Below, piece by piece: positions 24,453 to 34,198 of a DNA stretch of 58,368 bases. Made by a program: the position numbers and the translations under genes. The stretch is taken from NCBI GenBank assembly GCA_026168605.1, contig JAPFDX010000036.1:1-58368 (forward strand), read 5' to 3'. Numbering within the stretch: position 1 is the stretch's first letter; every line of letters starts with the position of its first letter. The notes beneath the pieces are model-generated. The model had not been told where the DNA came from. It worked only from the letters and a program-made list of their open reading frames with translations, and did no database searches. Origin of the DNA: Roseburia sp. Lineage in GTDB: Bacteria > Bacillota > Clostridia > Lachnospirales > Lachnospiraceae.

Positions 24453-24905
24453 ATGACCACGGATGAAACATTAAATGAACTTCTGGTGAAACTATTTAAG
24501 GATATTATGGAAATCGAGGGGCATTGCCTGACGCAGGGCGGCTTTGGAGACCTCACCTACAATGATTTTCATGTGATCGAGGCGATCGGGCTGAAAGAGC
24601 CAAAGAGTATGTCAACCGTGGCGAAGTTGATGGACGTGACGACGGGAACGCTGACGAAGGCGATGGACGGACTGACGGAGAAAGGATATGTCGTCAAGGA
24701 ACGGAGCAGGCAGGACAAGCGCGTGGTATGGGTGTCCCTGACAGAAAAAGGCAGGGAGGCGTATGCGCATCACGAGGAGTTTCACCGGAACATGATCGAG
24801 AAGGCAAAGGGACAACTGACTGAGCAGGAGATGCCGATCCTCATATACAGTCTGGCGAAGCTGATCGACTATTTCCGGGAAGAATACGGGATTGCAGAAG
24901 AATAG
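24453..24905 (+). CDS. MarR family transcriptional regulator
   Basis: 150 residues with a complete MarR winged helix: MSTVAKLMDVTTGTLTKAMDGL is the recognition helix-turn-helix (about 52-73) and KERSRQDKRVVWVSLTEKG the wing with its conserved D-x-R. Flanking helices would form the dimer. It follows a clear promoter with a GGAGAG site before the ATG. No obvious ligand gene is adjacent; the DUF4321 membrane gene 14 bases on is probably co-transcribed. Similar single MarR genes regulate fatty acid synthesis in some Firmicutes, but no fab gene is in view. Confidence 0.87.
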   Translation: MTTDETLNELLVKLFKDIMEIEGHCLTQGGFGDLTYNDFHVIEAIGLKEPKSMSTVAKLMDVTTGTLTKAMDGLTEKGYVVKERSRQDKRVVWVSLTEKGREAYAHHEEFHRNMIEKAKGQLTEQEMPILIYSLAKLIDYFREEYGIAEE

Positions 24906-24919
24906 AGGAGACGAGAGAA

Positions 24920-25183
24920 ATGAGCAGAGGAATTGTTGGAAAAAATAACTGGGGGCTGTTTCTGCTTTTGCTGGCGGGAATCGTGCTCGGAGGCTTTATC
25001 GGAAATCTGGCGGCAGGCGTGCCGGGACTTGGCTGGCTCAATTACGGGCAGAGCTTTGGACTGACGAGCCCCATCGTGCTGGATCTTGGGATCATGGTAC
25101 TGACATTTGGATTGTCGATCAAAATCACGATCGCGAGCATCATCGGTGTGCTGATCGCCATCATCATTTACCGCCTGATCTGA
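24920..25183 (+). CDS. DUF4321 small membrane protein
   Basis: 87 residues with two hydrophobic segments (about 11-33 and 54-85) and a G-F-I-G-N-L turn between. Pattern and length match DUF4321, a clostridial family without known function. GGAGACGAGAG precedes the ATG. Likely co-transcribed with marR. Confidence 0.75.
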   Translation: MSRGIVGKNNWGLFLLLLAGIVLGGFIGNLAAGVPGLGWLNYGQSFGLTSPIVLDLGIMVLTFGLSIKITIASIIGVLIAIIIYRLI

Positions 25184-25262
25184 GAGATATCGTCGTATTT
25201 CACAGAAAAAGTCAGGAAAAACGCGGAGCGCTTTATCAATTTAATGAATTAAAGAAAAAATA

Positions 25263-25291
25263 TTGCGCCTGCGGCAAAATTATACTAAAAT
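25263..25291 (+). promoter_or_regulatory. Putative gdhA promoter
   Basis: TTGCGC (25263-25268), a 17-base spacer and TAAAAT (25286-25291), about 80 bases before the gdhA start. Confidence 0.5.
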
Positions 25292-26706
<1,415 letters not shown>

Positions 26707-26784
26707 GGAATCATAATTGAAAAAAGGATTGTAGATTTCTGATCGCACTGCTTGCCTACATAGATAGGAATAACAAGCGAAAAT

Positions 26785-26826
26785 AAAAAAGCCACTCTTG
26801 TCTTGGCGGACGAGTGGCTTTTTTTA
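26785..26826 (+). terminator. Terminator after gdhA, possibly bidirectional
   Basis: AAAAAAGCCACTC and GAGTGGCTTTTTT form a 13-base-pair stem with a 14-base loop and T runs on both strands. The rest of the 369-base gap between gdhA and the DUF1846 gene shows an AT-rich stretch and the promoter at 27005. Confidence 0.85.
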
Positions 26827-27004
26827 TAACCATTCATGAGGCTAACCACTTTGTGGGCGGTTGCTTCTCTTTCTTTTATTATAATATGTGCCGGGTAATT
26901 TTTCAAGACGCAAATTTGCAGAAGTTTGAGTTCATGTATACAAGGAAGAGATGGCAGCATACGAATCATGTACAAAAATTATCGGGTCGGCGGGAGATAG
27001 AACC

Positions 27005-27033
27005 TTGAAAAAAGCATCGCAACATGATAATCT
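27005..27033 (+). promoter_or_regulatory. Putative promoter of the DUF1846-xpt unit
   Basis: TTGAAA (27005-27010), a 17-base spacer and TAATCT (27028-27033), about 50 bases before the start codon. No purine riboswitch is found between it and the genes. Confidence 0.5.
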
Positions 27034-27081
27034 AATTTCGTTGTAGGTGGAAAAGAATAAAATTAGAAGAGGCGTATGCAC

Positions 27082-28566
27082 ATGGACAAGATTGGATTTG
27101 ACAATGATCTGTATATGAAAAAGCAGAAAGAGCATATCTTAGAGAGGATCGAGCAGGCGAAGGGCAAGCTGTATCTGGAATTTGGCGGCAAGCTGTTTGA
27201 CGATTATCACGCGGCGAGAGTACTTCCGGGATTTGACGTCAACGCGAAGATCAAGTTGCTCTACGAACTGCGGGAGACGGCGGAGATCATCTTTGTGATT
27301 TCTGCGAGTGATATTGAAAAGACGAAGATGCGGGCGGATCTGGGCATTACCTATGATATGGATATCCTCCGGCTGATCGACAATATCACGCATCTTGGCA
27401 TCGAGGTGAACAGCGTGGTGATCACCCGCTACACCGGGCAGCCGGCGGCAGATGCATTTATGTCCAAGCTTACCATGCGCGGAGTAAAAAATTATACACA
27501 TAAACCGATCAAGGGCTATCCGACGGAGATCGATTATATCTGCAGCGAGGAGGGCTTTGGCGCAAATCCGTACGTGGAGACGACGAAGCCGCTCGTTGTC
27601 GTGACGGCGCCGGGACCGGGCAGCGGCAAGCTTGCCACTTGTCTGTCACAGGTGTACCATGAGATGAAACGTGGAAATATGGCGGGGTATGCGAAGTTTG
27701 AGACGTTCCCGGTCTGGAATCTTCCGCTGAAGCATCCGGTAAACCTTGCCTATGAGGCGGCGACGGCGGATTTAAACGACGTGAATATGATCGACCCATT
27801 CCATCTGGAGGCATACGGGGAGACGACAGTCAACTATAACCGTGACGTGGAGGCGTTCCCGATCGTCAAGAGCACACTCGCCAGCATTAACGGCGGTGCA
27901 TTCGATTACAAGAGCCCGACCGATATGGGTGTAAATATGGCGGGCTATGCGATTTTTGACGATGCGGCAGTGAGTGAGGCGAGCTGCCAGGAGATCATCC
28001 GGCGTTTCTTTGCGGCGAAGTGCGCACATCGTCAGGGCAAGGGTGAGCAGGAAGCGGTGGAGAAGATCAAGCTCATCATGCGGCAGTTAAATATCACGCC
28101 GGACATCCGTGACGTGGTGAAGGCGGCGCTCGACAAATCTGCGGCGAGCGATATGCCGGCGGCGGCGATCGAGCTGCCGGACGGCAGGATCGTGACCGGA
28201 AAATCAAGCGAGCTTATGACGGCAAGCTCCTCGGTGGTATTAAATGCGATCAAGGAACTGACAAATATCGACGATGATCTGACATTGTTAAGCCCGGTGA
28301 TCCTAAAGCCGATCGTGGAGCTTAAGACGAGCATCTTAAACAACCACAGCACGCTTTTGAATCTGGAGGACGTGCTGACCGCACTGTCCATTTCCGGGGC
28401 GACGAACACGCTGACCGCGCGTGCCATGCGCGCATTGCAGCAGTTGCGCGACTGTGAATTTCACTCGACGCAGATGCTTTTCGCGGGCGATGAGGACACG
28501 CTCCGCAAGCTTGGGCTGCGCGTGACCTGCGAGCCGGTATATCCGAGCAAGGAACTGTACTTTTAA
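27082..28566 (+). CDS. DUF1846 family protein
   Basis: 494 residues from the ATG at 27082 (AAGAGG 9 bases before; an ATG at 27076 is too close to that site). The beginning, [21 protein letters not shown], and the blocks [19 protein letters not shown] and [19 protein letters not shown] identify DUF1846, a family of about 500 residues without an assigned reaction. The P-G-P-G-S-G-K stretch resembles a P-loop. It is followed 13 bases later by xpt and shares its promoter; a link to nucleotide metabolism is possible but not shown. Confidence 0.88.
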   Translation: MDKIGFDNDLYMKKQKEHILERIEQAKGKLYLEFGGKLFDDYHAARVLPGFDVNAKIKLLYELRETAEIIFVISASDIEKTKMRADLGITYDMDILRLIDNITHLGIEVNSVVITRYTGQPAADAFMSKLTMRGVKNYTHKPIKGYPTEIDYICSEEGFGANPYVETTKPLVVVTAPGPGSGKLATCLSQVYHEMKRGNMAGYAKFETFPVWNLPLKHPVNLAYEAATADLNDVNMIDPFHLEAYGETTVNYNRDVEAFPIVKSTLASINGGAFDYKSPTDMGVNMAGYAIFDDAAVSEASCQEIIRRFFAAKCAHRQGKGEQEAVEKIKLIMRQLNITPDIRDVVKAALDKSAASDMPAAAIELPDGRIVTGKSSELMTASSSVVLNAIKELTNIDDDLTLLSPVILKPIVELKTSILNNHSTLLNLEDVLTALSISGATNTLTARAMRALQQLRDCEFHSTQMLFAGDEDTLRKLGLRVTCEPVYPSKELYF

Positions 28567-28579
28567 GGGGAGAGAAGAC

Positions 28580-29161
28580 ATGAATTTTTTGGAAGAACGC
28601 ATCAGAAAAGACGGTATTGTAAAAGAGGGGAACGTGTTAAAAGTCGATTCCTTTTTAAATCACCAGATGGATATTGCGCTTTTCAACGAGATGGGCAAAG
28701 AGTTTCAGCGGCGGTTTGAGGGAAAGCCGATCAACAAGATCCTGACGATCGAGGCGTCCGGTATCGGAATTGCCTGCATTGTGGCACAGTATTTCCATGT
28801 TCCGGTCGTGTTTGCGAAGAAGTCAAAGAGCATCAACATCGAGGGGGAAATGTACGTGGCGGAGGTGGAGTCCTTCACACACCGCTGCAAAAATCAGGTG
28901 ATCGTCTCCAAGAAGTTTCTGGATGAGGATTCCCATGTGCTGATCATCGACGATTTCCTTGCAAACGGCTGTGCGCTTCAGGGGCTGATCCAGATCGTGC
29001 AGTCTGCGGGCGGCACGGTGGAAGGCATCGGCATCGCGGTTGAGAAAGGCTTTCAGTCCGGCGGACGCATCATCCGCAATCTCGGCTATCAGTTGGAGTC
29101 TCTCGCCATCGTGGAGAGCATGGACGCGGCAACGGGTGAGATCTGCTTCCGGGAGCAGTAG
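28580..29161 (+). CDS. xpt: Xanthine phosphoribosyltransferase
   Basis: 193 residues. It salvages xanthine to XMP with PRPP. The start [20 protein letters not shown] and the middle [12 protein letters not shown] are the usual Xpt opening. The PRPP loop is [17 protein letters not shown] (about 119-135), and [10 protein letters not shown] near residue 55 is the purine-side loop. GGGGAGAG precedes the ATG. In many Firmicutes xpt stands behind a guanine riboswitch; here it is second in an operon after DUF1846 with no riboswitch in view. Confidence 0.93.
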   Translation: MNFLEERIRKDGIVKEGNVLKVDSFLNHQMDIALFNEMGKEFQRRFEGKPINKILTIEASGIGIACIVAQYFHVPVVFAKKSKSINIEGEMYVAEVESFTHRCKNQVIVSKKFLDEDSHVLIIDDFLANGCALQGLIQIVQSAGGTVEGIGIAVEKGFQSGGRIIRNLGYQLESLAIVESMDAATGEICFREQ

Positions 29162-29179
29162 GATACCGGCAAAAGTATA

Positions 29180-29857
29180 TTACAGATAAAATTCCATTTC
29201 ATCGGCGGACAGATGGAAGTGGTTTTTCTCCACACGGAGCAGACCATCACGCTGCATCTTGCCAAGCTCATTGGAGAGCGCACTGCGGTCGACGTTGAGA
29301 TAGTCGGCAAGCTGCTGTCTGTTAAATGGAATGACAAAATCGCGGCTGCCCTGCCGGATTGCCTGATAAGAAAGGTATGATAGCAGGCGGCCGCGAATTG
29401 TTTTTGGTGCGGTGTGCAGGCTGCGGCGGGACAGATGGATATTTTTCTGCGCGGAGATCGAGAGCAGATTCTCGACCAGTCTGTGATGGTAGGTGCAGGA
29501 GTGTGGGCAGACGGCGAGCAGCCGCTGAACATTCAAAAATAAAATCTCCGTCGTCTCGGCGGCAGTCACATTGAACATCAGGGGTTCGCCGGGGATACTC
29601 GCGTAGGTCTCTGCAAATACCTCGCCCGGAAGCACCTTATCCAGTACATTCTTATTTCCCCAGAAATCGTCATTTTCAATAAAAACGCTGCCGGAGAGCA
29701 CGACGCCCAGCGACGTGACGGTGGTCCCGGCATGATAGACGGTGTCGCCCTTGTCATAGTGTTTTTGTACCGCCTGAAGGCAGTCCAGCATGGAAGTGAT
29801 CTCTCCGGCAGAGATCCCACGGAACAGAGCTGTGGTCGTCAAAAAAGAAGTATCCAT
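29180..29857 (-). CDS. Crp/Fnr family transcriptional regulator
   Basis: 225 residues from the ATG at 29857 (GTGAGG 5 bases before); a much longer in-frame reading runs back over the divergent ferredoxin gene and is rejected. Residues about 20-120 form the cyclic-nucleotide-like beta-roll (GDTVYHAGTTVTSLGVVLSGSVFI, VLPGEVFAETYAS). The C-terminal helix-turn-helix is FNRQQLADYLNVDRSALSNELGKM (about 173-196). No cysteine cluster for an Fnr-type iron-sulfur centre is seen near the N-terminus. It faces a ferredoxin gene with a palindrome in between, which suggests redox or nitrosative-stress control as in HcpR-like regulators. Confidence 0.9.
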   Translation of the reverse strand: MDTSFLTTTALFRGISAGEITSMLDCLQAVQKHYDKGDTVYHAGTTVTSLGVVLSGSVFIENDDFWGNKNVLDKVLPGEVFAETYASIPGEPLMFNVTAAETTEILFLNVQRLLAVCPHSCTYHHRLVENLLSISAQKNIHLSRRSLHTAPKTIRGRLLSYLSYQAIRQGSRDFVIPFNRQQLADYLNVDRSALSNELGKMQRDGLLRVEKNHFHLSADEMEFYL

Positions 29858-29869
29858 AAAAACCTCACT

Positions 29870-29885
29870 TGTTGTAGAAACAACA
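29870..29885. promoter_or_regulatory. Putative Crp/Fnr operator
   Basis: TGTTGT-AGAA-ACAACA is a perfect 6-4-6 inverted repeat, 13 bases before the regulator start codon and 66 bases before the divergent ferredoxin. The four-base centre fits the Crp/Fnr family. It probably serves both genes. Confidence 0.6.
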
Positions 29886-29950
29886 TATTTGCTGCGAAAA
29901 TCATAATATACTGCATGGGAAAAGTCAAGCAGACATAGAAGGAGGAACAT

Positions 29951-30640
29951 ATGGTTCGTAAGATTATCCAGATTGATGAAGAAAAGTGTATTGGATGTGG
30001 ACTGTGTGCCGAGGCGTGCCACGAGGGGGCGATCGGTATGGTGGATGGAAAGGCGAAGCTTTTGCGGGACGACTACTGCGACGGTCTGGGGGACTGTCTG
30101 CCGACCTGCCCGGTGGAGGCGATCACCTTTGTGGAGCGCGAGGCGGCGGCTTATGACGAGGCGGCGGTTCTCGCGAACAAGCGGGAGCAGCAGACACTCG
30201 CGTGTGGCTGTCCGGGCACACGCGCAAGAGAGATTGAGCGGGAGGAAAGTATGGGATCGCACCGTGAGATGGCGGTGGCATCACATCTGCGCCAGTGGCC
30301 GGTGCAGATCAAGTTGGCGCCGACCCGTGCGCCGTACTTTGCCGGGGCGAATCTTTTGATCGCGGCGGACTGCACCGCGTATGCGTATGGCAATTTTCAC
30401 AGTGAATTTATGAGAAACCATGTGACGCTGATCGGCTGTCCGAAGCTGGATGAGGGAGATTACACGGAGAAGCTGACGCAGATCATCGCTGATAACGATA
30501 TTCAGAGCGTCGTGGTTGCGCGCATGGAGGTACCGTGCTGCGGCGGTATTGAAAATGCCGTGAAAAACGCCCTGCGCGCGAGCGGCAAATTTATTCCCTG
30601 GCGCGTGGTGACGATTTCGACGAACGGACATATTTTATAG
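29951..30640 (+). CDS. 4Fe-4S ferredoxin-domain protein
   Basis: 229 residues. The first 60 carry two 4Fe-4S motifs, CIGCGLCAEAC (about 14-24) and the looser CDGLGDCLPTCP (about 44-55). The remaining 170 residues have further conserved cysteines (ACGCPG, IAADCTAYAYG, LIGCPKLD, VPCCGGIENA), as in the clostridial family of ferredoxins that neighbours hybrid-cluster protein and Crp/Fnr genes. It is probably an electron carrier or a cofactor-assembly partner in the cytoplasm. GGAGG precedes the ATG. Divergent from the Crp/Fnr gene and probably under its control. Confidence 0.88.
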   Translation: MVRKIIQIDEEKCIGCGLCAEACHEGAIGMVDGKAKLLRDDYCDGLGDCLPTCPVEAITFVEREAAAYDEAAVLANKREQQTLACGCPGTRAREIEREESMGSHREMAVASHLRQWPVQIKLAPTRAPYFAGANLLIAADCTAYAYGNFHSEFMRNHVTLIGCPKLDEGDYTEKLTQIIADNDIQSVVVARMEVPCCGGIENAVKNALRASGKFIPWRVVTISTNGHIL

Positions 30641-30657
30641 GATTTGGGTGTCAAAAT

Positions 30658-30933
30658 GGGCTGTTCAAAATGAGAATAGACAAAATGCACAAATGATATT
30701 CTGATTTGTGAATATGGAGAAGCTTAGAAACTTCTTAATGTTCTGTCAAGTTCCAGCAATTTGACGGCAGGGATGCCGGCGAAAGCCCGAATTGCGCCAC
30801 GGATGGCGCATAGAGGGCGGTTGCGTTCTTATACATTACCGATACTCAGAACATTTTAGAAGTTCTTAGCTTTGGAATCCTGAACAAAAAGAATATCATT
30901 TGTGCATTTTCCAGTCGCAATCTGTAACAGCCC
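30658..30933. repeat. MITE-like element with 88-bp inverted repeats and a hairpin-rich core
   Basis: The arms 30658-30745 and 30847-30933 are imperfect inverted repeats. They share an outer GGGCTGTT/AACAGCCC, a 21-base perfectly complementary block (30682-30702 with 30890-30910), and an inner AATGTTCTG/CAGAACATT. Between them lies a GC-richer core of 101 bases with two tetraloop hairpins, CGGCA-GGGA-TGCCG (30765-30778) and GCGCCA-CGGA-TGGCGC (30794-30809). There is no open reading frame of note and no clear target-site duplication. It fills most of the 416-base gap between the ferredoxin and sseB genes. It is most simply a non-autonomous transposable element; a structured RNA gene is an alternative. 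Confidence 0.7.
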
Positions 30934-31056
30934 CTCGACAGATTTCCAAAAGAAATATGCGTTTTAGTGCTGTTTTTTAGGGCGCGGTATGATATACTTG
31001 AACATATGACCCTCCTGCGGATGCAGTGACGGCGGAGAGAAAGGATATCATGGATC

Positions 31057-31959
31057 ATGGAAGACAAGACGATCATGGAAATTACAAACGATAAACTGGA
31101 GGAGGCGATCCGCACCTACGCGGCTGACCACACGAAGGAGAACCTCGCGGCGGTATTGAATCTGCTGCGTCCGACGAAGCTTTTGGTTCCGGCGATGCTA
31201 AAAGCGCCAGACCAGCCGGTGCCGTGTTTTTTGAGAAGCGACGGCGGCGGACAGTTTCTGGCGGTGTACACCTCCAAAGCCCAGATACCGGAAGAGCCAA
31301 AGAGTCAGGCGATACTTTCGATGCCGTTCCAGAACTGCAACAGTATCGTGGTAAAACCGGAGCTTAAGCTGACCGGTATGGTGATCAATCCGTTTTCGGA
31401 CAACCTGATTTTAAAAAAAGAACTGATCGAGAAGCTGCATGAGGCTGACATGAAGGCAGGGCAGATGAAGCAGGTCAAGATGACGCCGGAGCAGTTTCAT
31501 GTCCTTGCAAAAAAGCAGGCGGAGTTTGCGGCGCTGCCAAAGCGTCTGCATGAGGAGGGTGAGACGTTTATCCAGAAACTCTGTGACGAAAAGGAAGCGT
31601 TTGTGAACCAGATCTTTGCGGAGGTTTTCCGTGAGGCGAAGCTTTATCCATATACGGAGGACGACTATTCCGTGATGGCGCTCGACATCGCCGAGGATCT
31701 GACACTTGTCCGTGTGGATCTGCCGGAGAAGGGCAACGTGCCGCCGCTCTGCCCGCGCGTGTACTTCACCTTTGACCCGATCATGAAAAAAGCGGGTTAC
31801 TATACGATTGAGATGACGGCGGAGAGAGATGTGCGGCGTCTCGGTCAGGTTCAGGCAGACGGCACGCACACAGATTTGGGAGAAGCGCCGGTGGAGGGCG
31901 CGGAGCTCCAGAAGATCATAGAGCTTGCCCGCATGGACGGGGCGGGCATGACAAGCTAG
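31057..31959 (+). CDS. SseB family protein
   Basis: 300 residues. The N-terminal 130 residues match SseB_N (TKLLVPAMLK, GGQFLAVYTSKAQIPE, QAILSMPFQNCNSIVV, GMVINPFSDNLIL) and the C-terminal 110 the SseB_C domain. The name comes from a Salmonella locus, but in Firmicutes the function is unknown; the protein appears soluble and cytoplasmic. AAAGGA lies 11 bases before the ATG. It converges on the ybaK gene and overlaps it by four bases. Confidence 0.8.
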   Translation: MEDKTIMEITNDKLEEAIRTYAADHTKENLAAVLNLLRPTKLLVPAMLKAPDQPVPCFLRSDGGGQFLAVYTSKAQIPEEPKSQAILSMPFQNCNSIVVKPELKLTGMVINPFSDNLILKKELIEKLHEADMKAGQMKQVKMTPEQFHVLAKKQAEFAALPKRLHEEGETFIQKLCDEKEAFVNQIFAEVFREAKLYPYTEDDYSVMALDIAEDLTLVRVDLPEKGNVPPLCPRVYFTFDPIMKKAGYYTIEMTAERDVRRLGQVQADGTHTDLGEAPVEGAELQKIIELARMDGAGMTS

Positions 31960-32450
31960 GGTGCCGGGGCGTCATGCCTTATCACGTCGGCGTACACACC
32001 GTGTATCACGGAGAGCAGCGCATCCGGGGCGACGGTGATCGATGTTCCGATGCGTCCGCCGCTGATGTAGATTTTATCATAGGAAGCAGCAGTCTCCTGC
32101 ACGATCGCAGGAAACTGCTTTTTCATGCCAAGAGGGGAGCAGCCGCCGCGCACATATCCGGTCACGGCGGTGATGTCTTTGACCGGTAGCATCTCGATGG
32201 ACTTCTCTCCGGCTGCCCGTGCGGCGGCTTTCAGATCGACTTCTGCGGCAACCGGGATCACAAACACATAGTGCTGTCCGCTTTTTCCGCGCATGACCAG
32301 CGTCTTAAAGGACTGTGCGACCGGAGCCCCGGTCTTTTCTGCCGTATGCACGCCGTCGATAAACGTGTCACATTCATATTGGATGATCTCATAAGGAATT
32401 TTATTTCTGTCAAGAATCCGCATGGCATTCGTCTTTAATTCTTTGCCCAC
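31956..32450 (-). CDS. ybaK: YbaK/EbsC-type Cys-tRNA(Pro) deacylase
   Basis: 164 residues starting at a GTG behind GGGAGG. The family pattern is clear: LKTNAMRILDRNKIPYEIIQY, then KTLVMRG, VIPVAAEVDLKAAA and VTGYVRGGCSPLGMKKQFP, with the catalytic Lys in the SFKTL stretch. Members hydrolyse Cys-tRNA(Pro) made by mischarging prolyl-tRNA synthetase, so it acts in translation quality control. Confidence 0.92.
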   Translation of the reverse strand: MGKELKTNAMRILDRNKIPYEIIQYECDTFIDGVHTAEKTGAPVAQSFKTLVMRGKSGQHYVFVIPVAAEVDLKAAARAAGEKSIEMLPVKDITAVTGYVRGGCSPLGMKKQFPAIVQETAASYDKIYISGGRIGTSITVAPDALLSVIHGVYADVIRHDAPAP

Positions 32451-32570
32451 TGTCTGTTACCTCCCACAGGATTTTTTCAAATTCAGTCTAGCGAACCGGA
32501 CGTTTCCTGTCAAGATGGTATGGAGTGCGGGGGCACCGGATTTCTGCAGTGGCAGGGTGAGCGCATTTTC

Positions 32571-32599
32571 TTGAATATGTGCGGGAAAGATGCTATAAT
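32571..32599 (+). promoter_or_regulatory. Vegetative promoter of the HdeD-like gene
   Basis: TTGAAT (32571-32576), a 17-base spacer and TATAAT (32594-32599), 33 bases before the start codon. Confidence 0.7.
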
Positions 32600-32631
32600 G
32601 ACGAGAAATAAAAGGAAGGAAGCATGGGCTT

Positions 32632-33231
32632 ATGATGGATATGATAAAGAGAATAAAAGCGGATGTGTTTCTCTCGGCAATACTGTGCGTGGTACTTGGC
32701 GTGGTACTTCTCGTGTGGCCGGCGGAGACGATCGATCTTTTTTGCAGGATACTGGCGGCGGGACTGATCGTGATCGGTGTGGTAAATATTGTCTCTTATT
32801 TTGCCAACCGGGATCTGCATCCTTTCGGCGCGGTACTTGGTCCGATCGTGCTGCTGGTCGGCATCTGGATTTTTGTGCGGCCGGCGAGCGTTGTGAGTCT
32901 GGTGCCGATCGTGATCGGCGTGATGCTGTGCGTGCACGGGATCCAGGATACGAGACTTGCATTTGAGGCAAAGGCGAACGGTTATGAGCGGTGGTGGAGT
33001 ATGTTGCTTATGGCGGCTGTCAGCCTGATTTTTGGCGTGCTCTGTATCATCAACGCGTTTGGCATGGTGACGCTGGCACTCCAGTTTATCGGGATCGCCC
33101 TGATCTATGACGGCGTGAAGGATCTGTGGATCGCAAGCCGCGTAATCCACGCGGCAAAGGAGAGGAAGATGCAGGAGGAAGCGCTTGAGGCGGAATACCG
33201 CGAGGTGGATGATGAGGAGAGAAGAGTTTAA
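32632..33231 (+). CDS. HdeD-like DUF308 membrane protein
   Basis: 199 residues with six predicted membrane helices arranged as three pairs, each with the DUF308 pattern of a hydrophobic hairpin and a glycine-rich turn (VVLGVVLLVWPAETI, GPIVLLVGIWIFVRPAS, AAVSLIFGVLCIINAFG). HdeD is linked to acid resistance in enterobacteria; the role in Clostridia is unknown. The C-terminal tail is charged and helical. A well-formed promoter precedes it and two small genes follow closely. Confidence 0.8.
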   Translation: MMDMIKRIKADVFLSAILCVVLGVVLLVWPAETIDLFCRILAAGLIVIGVVNIVSYFANRDLHPFGAVLGPIVLLVGIWIFVRPASVVSLVPIVIGVMLCVHGIQDTRLAFEAKANGYERWWSMLLMAAVSLIFGVLCIINAFGMVTLALQFIGIALIYDGVKDLWIASRVIHAAKERKMQEEALEAEYREVDDEERRV

Positions 33232-33232
33232 G

Positions 33233-33442
33233 ATGGAACGCACCGGGCTGCTCGCAGTCGGCGATGTGCTCCCGGTCACGGAGGGAAAACTTCCCAATTC
33301 TTATTATTACACGCTGGGAAAGGCGTATGCGATGTCTGCAAATTACAGCGTGAGCGAGCGCATCCGCTCGCAGGAGGGGACGGTCGTGGATGTGAAGGAG
33401 ACCCCGAAAGGGTACTTTGTCACGGTTGAATTTGAGGAATAG
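33233..33442 (+). CDS. Small conserved-looking protein, unknown function
   Basis: 69 residues from the ATG at 33233, one base after the HdeD-like stop; an in-frame ATG at 33212 would add seven residues. The sequence (LLAVGDVLPVTEGKLPNSYYYTLGKAYAMSANYSVSERI as two blocks) suggests a short beta-rich domain ending in GTVVDVKETPKGYFVTVEF. I do not recognise a family. Its position between a stress-type membrane gene and a TetR gene gives little guidance. The codon use and the AGGAGAG site support a real gene. Confidence 0.65.
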   Translation: MERTGLLAVGDVLPVTEGKLPNSYYYTLGKAYAMSANYSVSERIRSQEGTVVDVKETPKGYFVTVEFEE

Positions 33443-33467
33443 GTTTGAGAGTTTTTAAGAGGTGGTC

Positions 33468-34040
33468 ATGATGGGACAGGGAAGGGAAGCAGTCGATGTG
33501 CTTCTGGCAGAGAGCTTTAAAGAGCTTGCGCGAAAACAGCCGATCGAGAAAATTACGATCAAAGAGATCACGGACAAGGCAGGACTGATACGCCCGACAT
33601 TCTATAACCATTTTCAGGATAAATACGAGCTGGTGGAGTGGATCATCACGGCGCAGCTCTTAAAGCCGTTGGAGCCGCTGCTTCAAAATGGTATGGTCAA
33701 TGAGGCGCTCCTGCTGTTGTTTACCAGTATTGAGCGTGAGCAGGAGTTTTACGCACGGGCGTGCCGCATGGAGGGGCAGAACTCCTTTGAGAGCATCGCA
33801 AAGGAATGTGTCAAGCGGGTGCTGCTGCGCATCCTGACGGAAAATTCCGCAGAAAAAGCGGTGGAGCATATCTGGCTGACGCCGGAGCTGATCGCGGAGT
33901 ATTATGCCCAGTCGATGTGCTATATGCTGATCCGGTGGGTGGAGTCCGGGATGACGATTTCCGCGAAGGATCTGCTCTGTGCCTACAATTACATGATGAA
34001 GCATTCGATGGACGAGGTTTTCAAGGAATTTTGTAAATAG
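33468..34040 (+). CDS. TetR family regulator of the export operon
   Basis: 190 residues from the ATG at 33468 (AAGAGG before it; GTG 33462 is possible). The helix-turn-helix is ITIKEITDKAGLIRPTFYNHFQDKYEL (given as two parts: ITIKEITDKAG, LIRPTFYNHFQDKYEL). The C-terminal ligand domain resembles that of the DhaS-like TetR group. TetR genes of this type often sit directly before MMPL and YhgE genes, as here, and repress them, so it is likely the local repressor of the next two genes. Confidence 0.87.
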   Translation: MMGQGREAVDVLLAESFKELARKQPIEKITIKEITDKAGLIRPTFYNHFQDKYELVEWIITAQLLKPLEPLLQNGMVNEALLLLFTSIEREQEFYARACRMEGQNSFESIAKECVKRVLLRILTENSAEKAVEHIWLTPELIAEYYAQSMCYMLIRWVESGMTISAKDLLCAYNYMMKHSMDEVFKEFCK

Positions 34041-34122
34041 CATTAAAAAATGATACAATTTAAAAGGTTTGTCGCGGGTGATATACATTTTGGCAGATTT
34101 GTATATCCGGTTGATACAGTTT

Positions 34123-34158
34123 GAAAAGATTGAATATTTGATATTCAGTCTTTTTTTT
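34123..34158 (+). terminator. Terminator after the TetR gene
   Basis: AAAAGATTGAATAT, a three-base loop and ATATTCAGTCTTTT give a 14-pair stem with one G-U pair and a run of eight T. It separates the TetR gene from the MMPL gene, so the latter should have its own promoter or depend on read-through. Confidence 0.8.
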
Positions 34159-34198
34159 ATACAATGTGTGCACTGACAAGAGAAAGTGAGGAATGAAA

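Noticed and set aside
26827-27004. tRNA or small RNA gene in the gap after gdhA
   Set aside because: No cloverleaf, no conserved T-loop and no CCA end could be found; the sequence is AT-rich spacer.
28567-28579. Purine riboswitch before xpt
   Set aside because: Only 13 bases separate xpt from the preceding gene, and none of the conserved loop motifs were found before the operon (26827-27081).
29858-30262. Long N-terminal extension of the Crp/Fnr gene
   Set aside because: It runs antisense across the promoter region and the ferredoxin gene; the ATG at 29857 has a good ribosome binding site and fits the family length.
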